NCBI GenBank assembly: GCA_963825335.1
Contig: CAWGSP010000001.1
Span: 1,178,001 to 1,242,000 of the forward strand
Origin: Methanobacterium_B sp963825335
Lineage (GTDB): Archaea; Methanobacteriota; Methanobacteria; Methanobacteriales; Methanobacteriaceae
DNA: 64,000 nt
Direction of reading: 5' to 3'
A model generated the notes under the pieces. The model had not been told where the DNA came from and did no database searches. It was given only the letters and a program-made list of their open reading frames with translations. Below are positions 44,238 through 52,938 of this stretch, one piece after another (positions within the stretch are counted from its first letter, which is position 1; each line of letters starts with the position of its first letter). A program made the translations under genes and the position numbers.

Positions 44238-45452
44238 ATGACAAAATCTGGTTCAAAAATGAGCAAAAATATTCTGATGTTTCTATTTACAGTAGTTCTC
44301 TTCGATTTAATAGGCGCAACCATATTGGTAACTGTGCAAGCATTTATTGTCCGAGAATACAGTACCACGGCTATTGCTGTGAGTTTACTGGTAGTGATCT
44401 ATGCAGCAGGCCAGTTCATAGGCGCACCAATACTCGGCAGAATATCCGATCGATATGGACGCCGTCCAATATTACTGATTTGTTTATTGGGATCAGCCAT
44501 TGGATATTTCATTTTTGGAATTGGGGGAGCATTATGGGTATTATATTTATCTAGAATTATTGATGGGTTTACAGGCGGCAATGTATCAATAGCACAAGCA
44601 TACATAGCAGACGCATCTTCAGAAAAGGATCGGACAAAAAATTTAGGTCTCATAGGCGTAGCATTCGGACTTGGCTTTATTATTGGACCAATATTTGGCG
44701 GTATATTTAGCCAAATCAGCCTTGCAGCACCAGCTTATGTAGCTGGAATTTTTTCACTGTCTGCAACAATAATAGGATATTTCATTTTGCCAGAATCACT
44801 GGCCAGAGAGAAACAAAACAAAACCAATATCAAATTGGGGGACATCAATCCACTAAAATCAATAGGTAAGATGTTAAAACTTCCAACATTAGGCATACTA
44901 TTGATTGTGTATTGTATTTCTAATTTTGCCTTCAATGCTTTTAATATTAATGCTCCAGTATATTTGATTTACAAATATAATGCTGTGCCATTAGATGTTG
45001 CAGGCCTATTGTTTGTTGTTGGGATAACAATGGCCATTGTTCAGGGAGGTTTGATAGGAAAATTAACAAATAAGTTTGGTGATAAAAAACTGGTGCTGGC
45101 TGGACTTTTGATCCAAGCCACGGGTTTTTTACTGTTCATTTTGTCACCATCATTTTGGTTTATATATTTGATAGGAGCGATCATTAGTGTTGGTGCGGCA
45201 TTACGAATGCCCACAATGTACTCGCTCTTCTCTAAGAGTGTACCTGTCTCGAAACAGGGTGAAATATTCGGTGTGAGCACGTCATTATTTGCTTTAATGA
45301 ATGTATTAGGGCCATTATGGGCGGGTCTTGTTTATGATCAAATCATGCCCAGTGCACCCTACTGGATGGGAGCAATATTCCTCTTAATTGCATTCATCAT
45401 CATGACAACATTGAAGGAAGGGCCGGCAACAAACTCAGAACAAGCCAATTGA
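44238..45452 (+). CDS. MFS drug efflux transporter, 12-TM (TetA/Bmr-like)
   Basis: Proton-coupled exporter. Motif A is seen in GAPILGRISDRYGRRPILLI (near residue 60), and GLGFIIGPIFGGIF resembles the antiporter motif C. About 12 hydrophobic segments in 404 residues. ATG 44238 stands six bases behind a perfect GGTGATC; GTG 44226 and TTG 44232 are inside or next to that site. Substrate unknown. A double palindrome in the promoter indicates tight control, but no regulator gene is adjacent. Confidence 0.9.
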   Translation: MTKSGSKMSKNILMFLFTVVLFDLIGATILVTVQAFIVREYSTTAIAVSLLVVIYAAGQFIGAPILGRISDRYGRRPILLICLLGSAIGYFIFGIGGALWVLYLSRIIDGFTGGNVSIAQAYIADASSEKDRTKNLGLIGVAFGLGFIIGPIFGGIFSQISLAAPAYVAGIFSLSATIIGYFILPESLAREKQNKTNIKLGDINPLKSIGKMLKLPTLGILLIVYCISNFAFNAFNINAPVYLIYKYNAVPLDVAGLLFVVGITMAIVQGGLIGKLTNKFGDKKLVLAGLLIQATGFLLFILSPSFWFIYLIGAIISVGAALRMPTMYSLFSKSVPVSKQGEIFGVSTSLFALMNVLGPLWAGLVYDQIMPSAPYWMGAIFLLIAFIIMTTLKEGPATNSEQAN

Positions 45453-45544
45453 AATTTAAGACCCGTTGATGTGTATGTTCAGGATTTAATATCGAGTTAA
45501 TGGAGATCATTGGATATGAAAAGCATCAAACCATTGTTTGGGGT

Positions 45545-46006
45545 CTAAATATCCAGTATAACCTGAACTACGTACCTATTTTCAAACTTTATGTCCATCA
45601 TATGGTAGGTAACAGCCTTTACTTCGGACCTTCTTTCGTGCCTTGATGGGTCAAATTCTTCACCATAAGCTTTTGCAGTTAAGAAAAATTTTTCCTGTAA
45701 TTTTTCTATTTTACTGTCTAAAGTTACTTGAAATTTGGAGAAAACCATAAATTTTGAATCGTGTAGAAAAAGAAGTTCTGATAGCCAGTCATATAGTATG
45801 GCACAATCATCTTCTGCTTCTAACTGAATATTTTCGAGTATTTCGGGTTTTACTTTGGATGTGTCGGTTATTACTTCGAACGTTGCTATTGCTGCGTTTT
45901 CAAAAGCTTTTTCAAGACTGTTCCCATAGGCTTTAAAACCTACATCTGCTGTTACATCAAAAAATTCAAATTTCGAATCTTCAGAATTTATTTTGTTATT
46001 TTCCAA
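45545..46006 (-). CDS. Archease, RtcB activating protein
   Basis: Small metal-binding protein that speeds RtcB guanylylation and broadens its NTP use. Family marks: FEFFDVTADVGFKAYG at the start, LYDWLSELLFLHDS in the middle, and AYGEEFDPSRHERRSEVKAVTYH near the end. TTG 46006 has GAGGT seven bases upstream (153 aa). It stands next to a Cdc6 gene, as in Methanothermobacter, and about 5 kb from rtcB. Confidence 0.94.
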   Translation of the reverse strand: MENNKINSEDSKFEFFDVTADVGFKAYGNSLEKAFENAAIATFEVITDTSKVKPEILENIQLEAEDDCAILYDWLSELLFLHDSKFMVFSKFQVTLDSKIEKLQEKFFLTAKAYGEEFDPSRHERRSEVKAVTYHMMDIKFENRYVVQVILDI

Positions 46007-46194
46007 CTCTTAAACCTCTTCTAAACTGTTTTTGGATCTACTAATGTTTAATTATTTCACATTATTTTGTGTGATTAAATTTTTTTTAATCATGGATTAA
46101 ATTAGCTGTCATCGTTTTATTACTTATCAGACGCTCTCTATCTCTTCTTTTAAATATGGTTGAAACGATCTTTGTACTATGGAGGGATTAATAC

Positions 46195-46374
46195 TTGCAA
46201 AAAATTTATAATAGAAATCAAATACCAAACCTAAGAAAGAAATCGGGCTTTATAGAATATCTAGATTCTAATTATATCGATCCAAAATTCTGCATGCTCA
46301 TATTTATAGTATTTATGATCATGATCGCATCAATCATGTTCGTTGCAGCCATACCAAACACCAACGCCATTTAA
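46195..46374 (+). CDS. Small single-pass membrane protein, 59 aa
   Basis: Frame from TTG 46195 with GGAGGG nine bases upstream. A basic, polar N-terminal half (MQKIYNRNQIPNLRKKSG) precedes one hydrophobic segment (about residues 33-53, LIFIVFMIMIASIMFVAAI). No family recognised. It lies between the divergent archease and the convergent cdc6 gene. A Met- and Ile-rich helix near a good ribosome site makes it a likely real small protein. Confidence 0.55.
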   Translation: MQKIYNRNQIPNLRKKSGFIEYLDSNYIDPKFCMLIFIVFMIMIASIMFVAAIPNTNAI

Positions 46375-46404
46375 TAATGCCAACAATTGTATCCCATACT
46401 TTTT

Positions 46405-47538
46405 CTATCCAGTACTTTTTTCTAGGCACTTCAATATTTCTTCGGTATCAAACCTCAGAATAATGATCCTTGAATTCCCCTTGACACCTTTGCCAGTGAA
46501 CCTAGTGTCTATTAAGCGTAAAAATTCGAGTTTATTGAGTGTTCGGTCGAAGGATGCGTAGCTAGTCGAAGTTTTTTTATTGAAACTTTCAAACAACTCT
46601 CCTGCAACCAAATCTTCGGTATCAAATTCGATAATTGTTTTTAAAAGGATTTTTTCATCTTCAGAAAGAATTTTCAAGGTGCTTTTGAGGCTTGTAGAAT
46701 TTGTATTTTTGAGTGCTTCCATCAGATGTTTTTGTTCTATGGTTCTTGATGCGTCTGCCTCGGCAAAGTTACCACTGACTCTGAGTAAATCTATTCCTAT
46801 CCTCAGGTCCCCTGCTGCTGATGCATGATCAGCTATTTGATTTATGAGTTCATCTGATATTACATCTGGATAGAAACCTGCTCTGATTCTGTCCTTTAAT
46901 ATATCAAACATTTCCTGGTTTGTGTATGGTTCGAAGATAATTTCTTGGGGTATGAAAACCGAGTTAACATTCTTATCCAGCATGTAACGGAATTCTATAT
47001 CGGATAGAATTGCAAATATACCTGTCCTAACCCCTTTAAATTCTTCATGAGCTCTTAATATGTCATAGAATATTTTATTAGCATTTTTACTGTGGAATAA
47101 ATAGCTCACATCGTCAAGTGCCACAACCATTGATTTTTCTTCGCTCTGCAAATGTTTCATTATGCTTCCATAAATCCGTGAAAATGGTACACCTGTTTCG
47201 GGAGGCATATGCCCAAATATTTTGTTGAAAATTTGTGAAAAAATGTTGAAACGTGTTGTATGTAGCTGACAATTTACATAAACGCATACAACCCTGTTTG
47301 AAGTTCCCTCGACCATACCAAAAATCTTGTTGATGGCCGTTGTTTTTCCAGTTGCAGGAGAACCTAAAACAACTGTATTAATTGGACGCCCTCCTCGAAG
47401 TGCTGGCCGTAAGCATATTGCCAATGCTTCCATCTGAGATTCACGGTGTAGATAATTTTCCGGAACGTAATCTGGATTAAAAGCATTTATGTCCTTGAAT
47501 ATGGTCTCATCAAAGAGAAGTATATCATCGATACCCAT
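46405..47538 (-). CDS. cdc6: Orc1/Cdc6 family replication initiation protein
   Basis: AAA+ origin-binding and helicase-loading protein. Walker A is GSPATGKTT near residue 58, Walker B VVALDDVSYL near 140, sensor 1 FAILSD, and the lid GDLRIGIDLLRVSG near 255; a C-terminal winged helix (SYASFDRTLNKLEFLRLIDTRF) binds DNA. 377 aa. Next to archease, it corresponds by gene order to the second Cdc6 (Cdc6-2) of Methanothermobacter rather than the origin-linked one; no cluster of origin recognition boxes was seen around it. Confidence 0.94.
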   Translation of the reverse strand: MGIDDILLFDETIFKDINAFNPDYVPENYLHRESQMEALAICLRPALRGGRPINTVVLGSPATGKTTAINKIFGMVEGTSNRVVCVYVNCQLHTTRFNIFSQIFNKIFGHMPPETGVPFSRIYGSIMKHLQSEEKSMVVALDDVSYLFHSKNANKIFYDILRAHEEFKGVRTGIFAILSDIEFRYMLDKNVNSVFIPQEIIFEPYTNQEMFDILKDRIRAGFYPDVISDELINQIADHASAAGDLRIGIDLLRVSGNFAEADASRTIEQKHLMEALKNTNSTSLKSTLKILSEDEKILLKTIIEFDTEDLVAGELFESFNKKTSTSYASFDRTLNKLEFLRLIDTRFTGKGVKGNSRIIILRFDTEEILKCLEKSTG

Positions 47539-47623
47539 AGTTTCTTTATTGGTTGGCTTGGATTATAAATAATATTGTATTGTTCAAGACACATTTTTTG
47601 ATCAAACCAAGTAGGGATCAATA

Positions 47624-48415
47624 TCAAATTTTATCTTGTTTTGATATCTTATTTTTCACCAAGCTGTTTAGTTCAGCTACTTTCACATCTTCGACACCAT
47701 TAATCTTCTCCCCTTTTGAAACGTTGAATACACGAATGTCCTCATTTATTACAGCCCATTCAACTAGCTTTTTAGCATATTCTAATTTTTTTTCCTTGAT
47801 ATTGTCTGCTCGGGCCTCCGGATCTTCAATATCTGGTCGTGAGTAGCGTGTAACAATTTTACCGAAGTCCATACCAGCTAAAACTATATTTTTTGCCCCT
47901 AGATATGCTGCAAGAAACAAACATCTGTCTCCATCTGTGAAACCGCCAAAATTATATACATTCTCCAAAGGAATGCTCTGTGTAGTGCCTAGAATATTAT
48001 CAAGTATGGGAACATACTCTCTTATTTTATCCATGTTGTTTCCATGTGCATGTACAACCATTATGGCACCTTGCCTATTAGAATGGATTATATCATCCAT
48101 ATAACCGTCCAAGTCTGTGACAACTATGTCTGGAATCAGATTCTCTTCTATTAGGGCACTAACAGCTCCATCTGCACATATTATCGTGAAAGTTTTTTTA
48201 TCCAATTTTTTTATGTCTATAACATTCCCCTTGAGGGAAGGTCCAGCACCAAAAATGATCACATTATTCTTTATAACAATATCTTTTGGAGCTAATCGTT
48301 TTTTATCTTTGAGCAATAATTTGAGCAGTTCAGCTGATTTTTCGTCCATTGCCTTGTCGAAACAGAATGCATCCAGTATCTCGTTGTACCATGAAAACCA
48401 TTCTTCGAGGTTCAT
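47624..48415 (-). CDS. mptE: 6-hydroxymethyl-7,8-dihydropterin pyrophosphokinase, archaeal type
   Basis: DUF115-family enzyme that diphosphorylates 6-hydroxymethyl-dihydropterin in tetrahydromethanopterin synthesis. Visible parts: IIFGAGPSLKGN, IICADGAVSALIE, DIVVTDLDGYMDDI, and FGGFTDGDRCLFLAAYLGA. This family is the non-homologous replacement of bacterial FolK in methanogens (MptE of Methanocaldococcus). 263 aa. It precedes cdc6 on the same strand, 85 bases apart. Confidence 0.92.
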   Translation of the reverse strand: MNLEEWFSWYNEILDAFCFDKAMDEKSAELLKLLLKDKKRLAPKDIVIKNNVIIFGAGPSLKGNVIDIKKLDKKTFTIICADGAVSALIEENLIPDIVVTDLDGYMDDIIHSNRQGAIMVVHAHGNNMDKIREYVPILDNILGTTQSIPLENVYNFGGFTDGDRCLFLAAYLGAKNIVLAGMDFGKIVTRYSRPDIEDPEARADNIKEKKLEYAKKLVEWAVINEDIRVFNVSKGEKINGVEDVKVAELNSLVKNKISKQDKI

Positions 48416-48603
48416 ATAGATAGCTTGTTAATCAGTATAAATAATATTAAGTATTATTTTTTTCAGTTTAATTTTTATAGAACAAAATAAGTCATGAATG
48501 AATTCAAAATTCGTGAAAAAATAAGGATATTGTATTGGATCCCCAATAAAAAGATTTAAAGGGGATTTTTAACCAAATTAAACATCCAAAAAAAGTTCCA
48601 TGA

Positions 48604-48816
48604 TCATCCAAATATCAAATTGTACTCATCGTCAGTAATAACTCCCTTACTTTTCAGGAGTTTTCCCAACTTTTCTGCTTTATCATCATTTACTGAAGAA
48701 GTTTCTGGTTGGGCTTGTTCATTCTGCTGAGAATTTTGCATATCATTTGCAGCTGACATTCTTCTCCTAGTCCTTCTCCTTGCTCCCCCACGTCCCAAAG
48801 GTCCTAAATCTGGCAT
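48604..48816 (-). CDS. Small SHOCT-like protein, 70 aa
   Basis: Short protein starting MPDLGPLGRGGARRRTRRR, with a polar, Gln-rich middle and a C-terminal EKLGKLLKSKGVITDDEYNLI that matches the SHOCT (short C-terminal) oligomerisation motif. ATG 48816 has a perfect GGAGGT seven bases upstream; the frame opens at 48846. The Arg-rich start suggests binding to nucleic acid or membrane. Function unknown. Confidence 0.75.
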   Translation of the reverse strand: MPDLGPLGRGGARRRTRRRMSAANDMQNSQQNEQAQPETSSVNDDKAEKLGKLLKSKGVITDDEYNLIFG

Positions 48817-48905
48817 ATAATCTACCTCCATTTTTGAAATATTCAATCATATGGATAAATTATTTTTTGATTTTTTACAAGTAAACAATCATATATGTGC
48901 AACTT

Positions 48906-49115
48906 CTAAATTAATTTTTCTTTTTTATCAATGGTCATGAAACCATGATCTATTTTATAATATCTAATAAAATGTAATGGTGACCAGATTTTCTGGAGGT
49001 AGACTTCATTTAAAACAATTAGGATATCATAACAAAGCATGATTGTTTGTTTTTTATTGAATGTGTAAAGAAGCTGCTTGAAAGCCTGATAGTTGTTGAT
49101 GTAACTCTTAAACAT
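48906..49115 (-). CDS. Possible small protein, 69 aa
   Basis: Open frame with protein-like composition (FKSYINNYQAFKQLLYTFNK, LNEVYLQKIWSPLHFIRYYK). A TATA-like TTTATATTA about 35 bases before ATG 49115 would give a very short leader; no good ribosome site is present. The frame extends upstream to 49187. Not recognised; could be a chance frame. Confidence 0.35.
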   Translation of the reverse strand: MFKSYINNYQAFKQLLYTFNKKQTIMLCYDILIVLNEVYLQKIWSPLHFIRYYKIDHGFMTIDKKEKLI

Positions 49116-49273
49116 GATCCATCTATGATCAGAATTGTAAATGATACATTTTAATATAAAGAAAAAAACAATATATTTGATTTGCAATTAAATATTTTAA
49201 ATCGTTTTAATTGGTGTAGAAAATGTCAAAAAGATTAAAATTATTCGTAACTATAAAATTGGAGGGTTTTTAG

Positions 49274-50443
49274 ATGAATGAGACGTTGCTGATGATACCG
49301 GGACCTACGAGGGTCTCTTCACGAGTTTTAAAGGCCATGTCAGAGAGCATAGTGAATCACAGGAGTGCAGTTTTTGGTGAAATTCTTACGGAAACCAATG
49401 ATATGATGTCAGAGGTATTCCAAACAGAAAATTCTTCCTACATACTCACTGGATCAGGCACAGCTGCAATGGAGGCAGCCCTTGGAAATATAATTGAAGA
49501 TGGTGACAAGATCTTGAACATTGTTGGTGGAAAGTTCGGTGAGAGATTCATGCAGATAACCGAAACCCATGGAGGAGTTCCTGTTGAACTTAATGTTGAA
49601 TGGGGAAATGCTGTAAATCCAGAAGATGTGCGATATATCCTAGAAGAAGAGGATGATATAAAAGCTGTGACAGTAGTTCACAACGAAACATCTACCGGTG
49701 TTTCAAATCCAATAGAAGAATTAGGAAGTGTATTAAAAGATTTTGATGCATTATATGTTGTTGATACTGTTTCCTCACTTGGTGGAGACGATGTACAAGT
49801 TGATAATTTTGGTATTGATATATGTGTAACTGGTTCCCAAAAATGTCTAGCAGCACCCCCGGGGCTTTCAGCCATCACACTAAACGACGATGCTTGGAAT
49901 GTTGTTGATAAAACCAAAGCCAAGACATACTACCTCAACATGAGGAAATACTTCAAAAGCGGAAATAAAAAAGTACCAGAAACTCCATTCACCCCATCAG
50001 TCTCACTCATGTACGCAATGAACGAAGCACTAAAAGTCATAATGGAAGAAGGTCTTGAGGCACGTATAAAAAGACATCAAATGGCTGCTAAAGCCACAAT
50101 TAATGGGGTGAAATCACTTGGATTAGAACTTTTTGCCAATGAAAAAGTATCCTCAACAACAGTGACTGCAGTTAAGATCCCTGATGGAATGACAGATCAA
50201 AATATTAGGGGAACAATGCGTAACAAATACAGAATAGAACTTGCTGGAGGTCAGGATCATCTCAAAGGCAACGTCTTCAGAATAGGACATATGGGAAACA
50301 TCACCCACAGAGAGATAATCATTACTTTCTCAGCACTTGAAATGGCTCTAAAAGAATATGGATTTGAAGTAGAATTTGGTGCCGGTGTCTCTGCTGTACA
50401 AGAAACTTATATGCCCGGAAATAACACATTAGAATTCTTTTAA
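49274..50443 (+). CDS. Class V aminotransferase (alanine-glyoxylate/serine-pyruvate/aspartate type)
   Basis: PLP enzyme of fold type I. MIPGPTRVSSRVLKAM at the start and TGSGTAAMEAALGN (phosphate pocket) are typical; D of VVDTVSSLGG binds the pyridine N; the Schiff-base Lys is in VTGSQKCLAAPPGLS (near residue 196). The C-terminal RIGHMGNI is also conserved. Methanothermobacter has an aspartate aminotransferase in this class, so aspartate is possible, but alanine:glyoxylate or serine cannot be excluded. GGAGGG precedes the ATG by several bases. Confidence 0.9.
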   Translation: MNETLLMIPGPTRVSSRVLKAMSESIVNHRSAVFGEILTETNDMMSEVFQTENSSYILTGSGTAAMEAALGNIIEDGDKILNIVGGKFGERFMQITETHGGVPVELNVEWGNAVNPEDVRYILEEEDDIKAVTVVHNETSTGVSNPIEELGSVLKDFDALYVVDTVSSLGGDDVQVDNFGIDICVTGSQKCLAAPPGLSAITLNDDAWNVVDKTKAKTYYLNMRKYFKSGNKKVPETPFTPSVSLMYAMNEALKVIMEEGLEARIKRHQMAAKATINGVKSLGLELFANEKVSSTTVTAVKIPDGMTDQNIRGTMRNKYRIELAGGQDHLKGNVFRIGHMGNITHREIIITFSALEMALKEYGFEVEFGAGVSAVQETYMPGNNTLEFF

Positions 50444-50477
50444 ATTCTTTCTTTTTTTTTAAACTATCTATATATCA

Positions 50478-51167
50478 ATGTTCTATTTGGAATCTACTGC
50501 CCAAAAAATGATAATCAATTCACGTGATATATTGGATGGCGCGCTTATATTATTCATAGTATTAGCTATTGCTGGTCTTTGGTTAACTGCCACAGGATTA
50601 TCAATTTTTTATACCCTTTATACTGTAATTTTGGGAGGAATTGCTTGCAACATACTGACTAAATTATTTTATCGTGATAAATTTAATCATAAGAATATTT
50701 ATTTGATTTTTGTAACAATTATAGTAATAATTATATCATCATTGATCTTCAATCAAACTTTTTCACCATATTACTACGAACCAAAACTATATTCTTACAT
50801 CATAATAGGAATATTCACATTAGGAACAATTTGGGACACTTCGAAAAGACTTCAATGGGCAAAAACCTATAGAAAAGAAATAGATATATTGGATAAAAAC
50901 CTGGAAATAAAACAAGATGATACTTTAACTTTGAATAATAAAGGTACTAAGCTTGTAAATCTTAAATTATTTAAAGAAGGTCTTGAATGTTTTGATAAAG
51001 TTTTAAAAATCGATCCAAAGGATGCTGCAGCATGGCATAATAAAGGTGTTACACTTGAAAAATTGAATAAACATCAAGAAGCTTTAAAATACTATGATAA
51101 AGCATTAACATTAGACCCTAAATTTAAAATTGCTAAAGAATCTGGAAGAATTATTTTGGAAAATTAA
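50478..51167 (+). CDS. Membrane protein with C-terminal TPR repeats
   Basis: Four hydrophobic segments in the first 130 residues, then a short charged linker and at least two tetratricopeptide repeats (GTKLVNLKLFKEGLECFDKV and GVTLEKLNKHQEALKYYDKA) that would lie in the cytoplasm and bind a partner. ATG 50478 lacks a ribosome site; ATG 50508 is an alternative. Unknown function. It follows the aminotransferase after 34 bases, but a T-run between them suggests separate transcription. Confidence 0.75.
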   Translation: MFYLESTAQKMIINSRDILDGALILFIVLAIAGLWLTATGLSIFYTLYTVILGGIACNILTKLFYRDKFNHKNIYLIFVTIIVIIISSLIFNQTFSPYYYEPKLYSYIIIGIFTLGTIWDTSKRLQWAKTYRKEIDILDKNLEIKQDDTLTLNNKGTKLVNLKLFKEGLECFDKVLKIDPKDAAAWHNKGVTLEKLNKHQEALKYYDKALTLDPKFKIAKESGRIILEN

Positions 51168-51585
51168 TTTCATACTATTTTTTTATCTCATGAGGCTGAA
51201 TCATTAATTTTTTGTTACTCTTTTTATACCCACACAAAGAATAAAATAAGAGGTAGTATTACGCTAACAAATGTTATGAAATACATGATCAACCTAAACC
51301 CACTGAAAAAAAGTCGTTTCAAGATAATAACAGCTTATGAGTAGGAATTATCCAAAGAATGGAACTAAAATGGATATATCTAAGTAAAATTTAATATTCA
51401 AAACGTAAAGAATCAATTATTTGCCATTCTACATAAAACAAAACTTTAAGTTTAAGGGATATTGCATACGAAGATCAGAGCAAATAAAAACCGAAAACAG
51501 ACTAATACAGTATTTAACATCATAAAAAAATTAATAATTTTTATTTCATTCAAATTGTTAACTTATTGATTCGCTTGTCCCATAT
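51168..51585. other. Intergenic region between convergent genes
   Basis: About 420 AT-rich bases with only trivially short frames. Probable T-rich terminators of both neighbours lie at its ends; nothing else was seen. Confidence 0.5.
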
Positions 51586-52938
51586 TTAAACACCCTTGAC
51601 AATCGATGCGATAGTTTTGAGAATTATCGGTCCGTCCATCCTAGTTTGTCTGAGTATATACCTAGGCCTCAAGTAAAACTCCTTGAAAGCTTTCTTTTGG
51701 AGTTTTCTTAACTCTTCTAGTGAGCAATCAACAGTTTCAAGCACTGGTGATAGGAGTGTATATTTTGACCAGTCATTGATCTTAATAAGATTTTCGCTCG
51801 CGGCTTTGAGGTAAAAGTCCGTTCCAGGATATGGTGTTGCCAATGAAAAGACAGCATATGAAGGTTCAAGTACTTTAACAAAGTTTATAGTTCTTCTTAT
51901 ACTTTTTTTAGTGTCTCCAGGCATGCCTAAAACAACCGATGCAATGGTTCTCATACCATATTTTTTTGTCAGTTCAAATGTTTTTTTAATACCGGGGATA
52001 TTGGTATTTTTGTTTACATCGTTTAACACTTGTTGATCAGCTGATTCAACACCTAAAAACATGGTTATGCATCCAGCATCTTTCATAGTTTTTAAAAGAT
52101 CTTCGGATATATTATCAACACGTGCTGTACATCCCCAGTAGTTGTCGAGTCCTCTCTCTTTGATTGCTTCACATATTTCATAGACACGTTTCTTGCTGAT
52201 GGTGAATGTATCATCCATAAAAGCCACCATTTGTATATCATGGTCGTTTACAAGATGTTCCATTTCATCGACAATATTTTCAGCAGATCTCAGGCGTAGC
52301 TTATGGCCGTGCATTGCAGCTGATGCACAGAATGAGCATTGATATGGACATCCTCTCCCAGATACTATTGTTCCTGTTGTGAGCTTCATATTAAGAATCT
52401 TATATTCATCCATAGGCAGCAGGTGGCGTGCAGGGAAAGGAATACTATCTAAATCCATTATAATATCCCTAGGGGGTGTTATAAACCCTTTAACGGCGAT
52501 GCCGTTTACATTTTTCAGGTCGGTTCCTTTTTCGATCGCATCAACAAGCTCAACCATGGTTTGTTCTCCTTCACCACAAACCACAACATCCACAAAGTCA
52601 TTTTTCAGGACTTCCTGATAGGTGAATGTCGGATGATAACCTCCGAGAACAGTAACAACATTTGGACAGGCTTCTTTAGAGATTTTAGCTGTTTGTAGGG
52701 CACTATCAATGGTAGGTGTTACCGAAGTTATTGCAACCACATCTGGTGAAAATTTTTCTATTTCCTTTTTAACTGAATCATGGCCTAGTTCAAGAGCTGG
52801 TGCATCTAATATTTTCACAAAAACACCATTTCTTTCGAGCATTGCTGCTATATATGCAATTCCCAATGGTGGTGCTACTAAACCTATGAATTTATATTTG
52901 GATGAGCTGTATGGTGGGTTTATCATTAAAACTTTCAT
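51586..52938 (-). CDS. B12-binding domain radical SAM protein
   Basis: N-terminal Rossmann-like B12-binding domain (INPPYSSSKYKF, LGIAYIAAMLE, VVAITSVTPT, LGGYHPTF, about residues 1-140) then a radical SAM barrel with the cluster motif GCPYQCSFCA (about residues 197-206, CxxxCxxC) and MFLGVESADQQVL. The C-terminus (ATPYPGTDFY..., MDGPIILKT) is of the Fe-S oxidoreductase type. Relatives methylate unreactive carbons or build cofactors. The ATG begins directly after the stop of the TPP enzyme gene, so the two are almost certainly co-translated and work in one pathway. Substrate unknown. Confidence 0.9.
   Translation of the reverse strand: MKVLMINPPYSSSKYKFIGLVAPPLGIAYIAAMLERNGVFVKILDAPALELGHDSVKKEIEKFSPDVVAITSVTPTIDSALQTAKISKEACPNVVTVLGGYHPTFTYQEVLKNDFVDVVVCGEGEQTMVELVDAIEKGTDLKNVNGIAVKGFITPPRDIIMDLDSIPFPARHLLPMDEYKILNMKLTTGTIVSGRGCPYQCSFCASAAMHGHKLRLRSAENIVDEMEHLVNDHDIQMVAFMDDTFTISKKRVYEICEAIKERGLDNYWGCTARVDNISEDLLKTMKDAGCITMFLGVESADQQVLNDVNKNTNIPGIKKTFELTKKYGMRTIASVVLGMPGDTKKSIRRTINFVKVLEPSYAVFSLATPYPGTDFYLKAASENLIKINDWSKYTLLSPVLETVDCSLEELRKLQKKAFKEFYLRPRYILRQTRMDGPIILKTIASIVKGV

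Noticed and set aside
51048..51060. GTTACACTTGAAA, close to the Methanothermobacter origin recognition box
   Set aside because: Single copy inside the TPR coding frame (KGVTLEK). A second partial match at 56902-56912 is also inside a coding gene. Origins carry clusters of such boxes in gene-free DNA.
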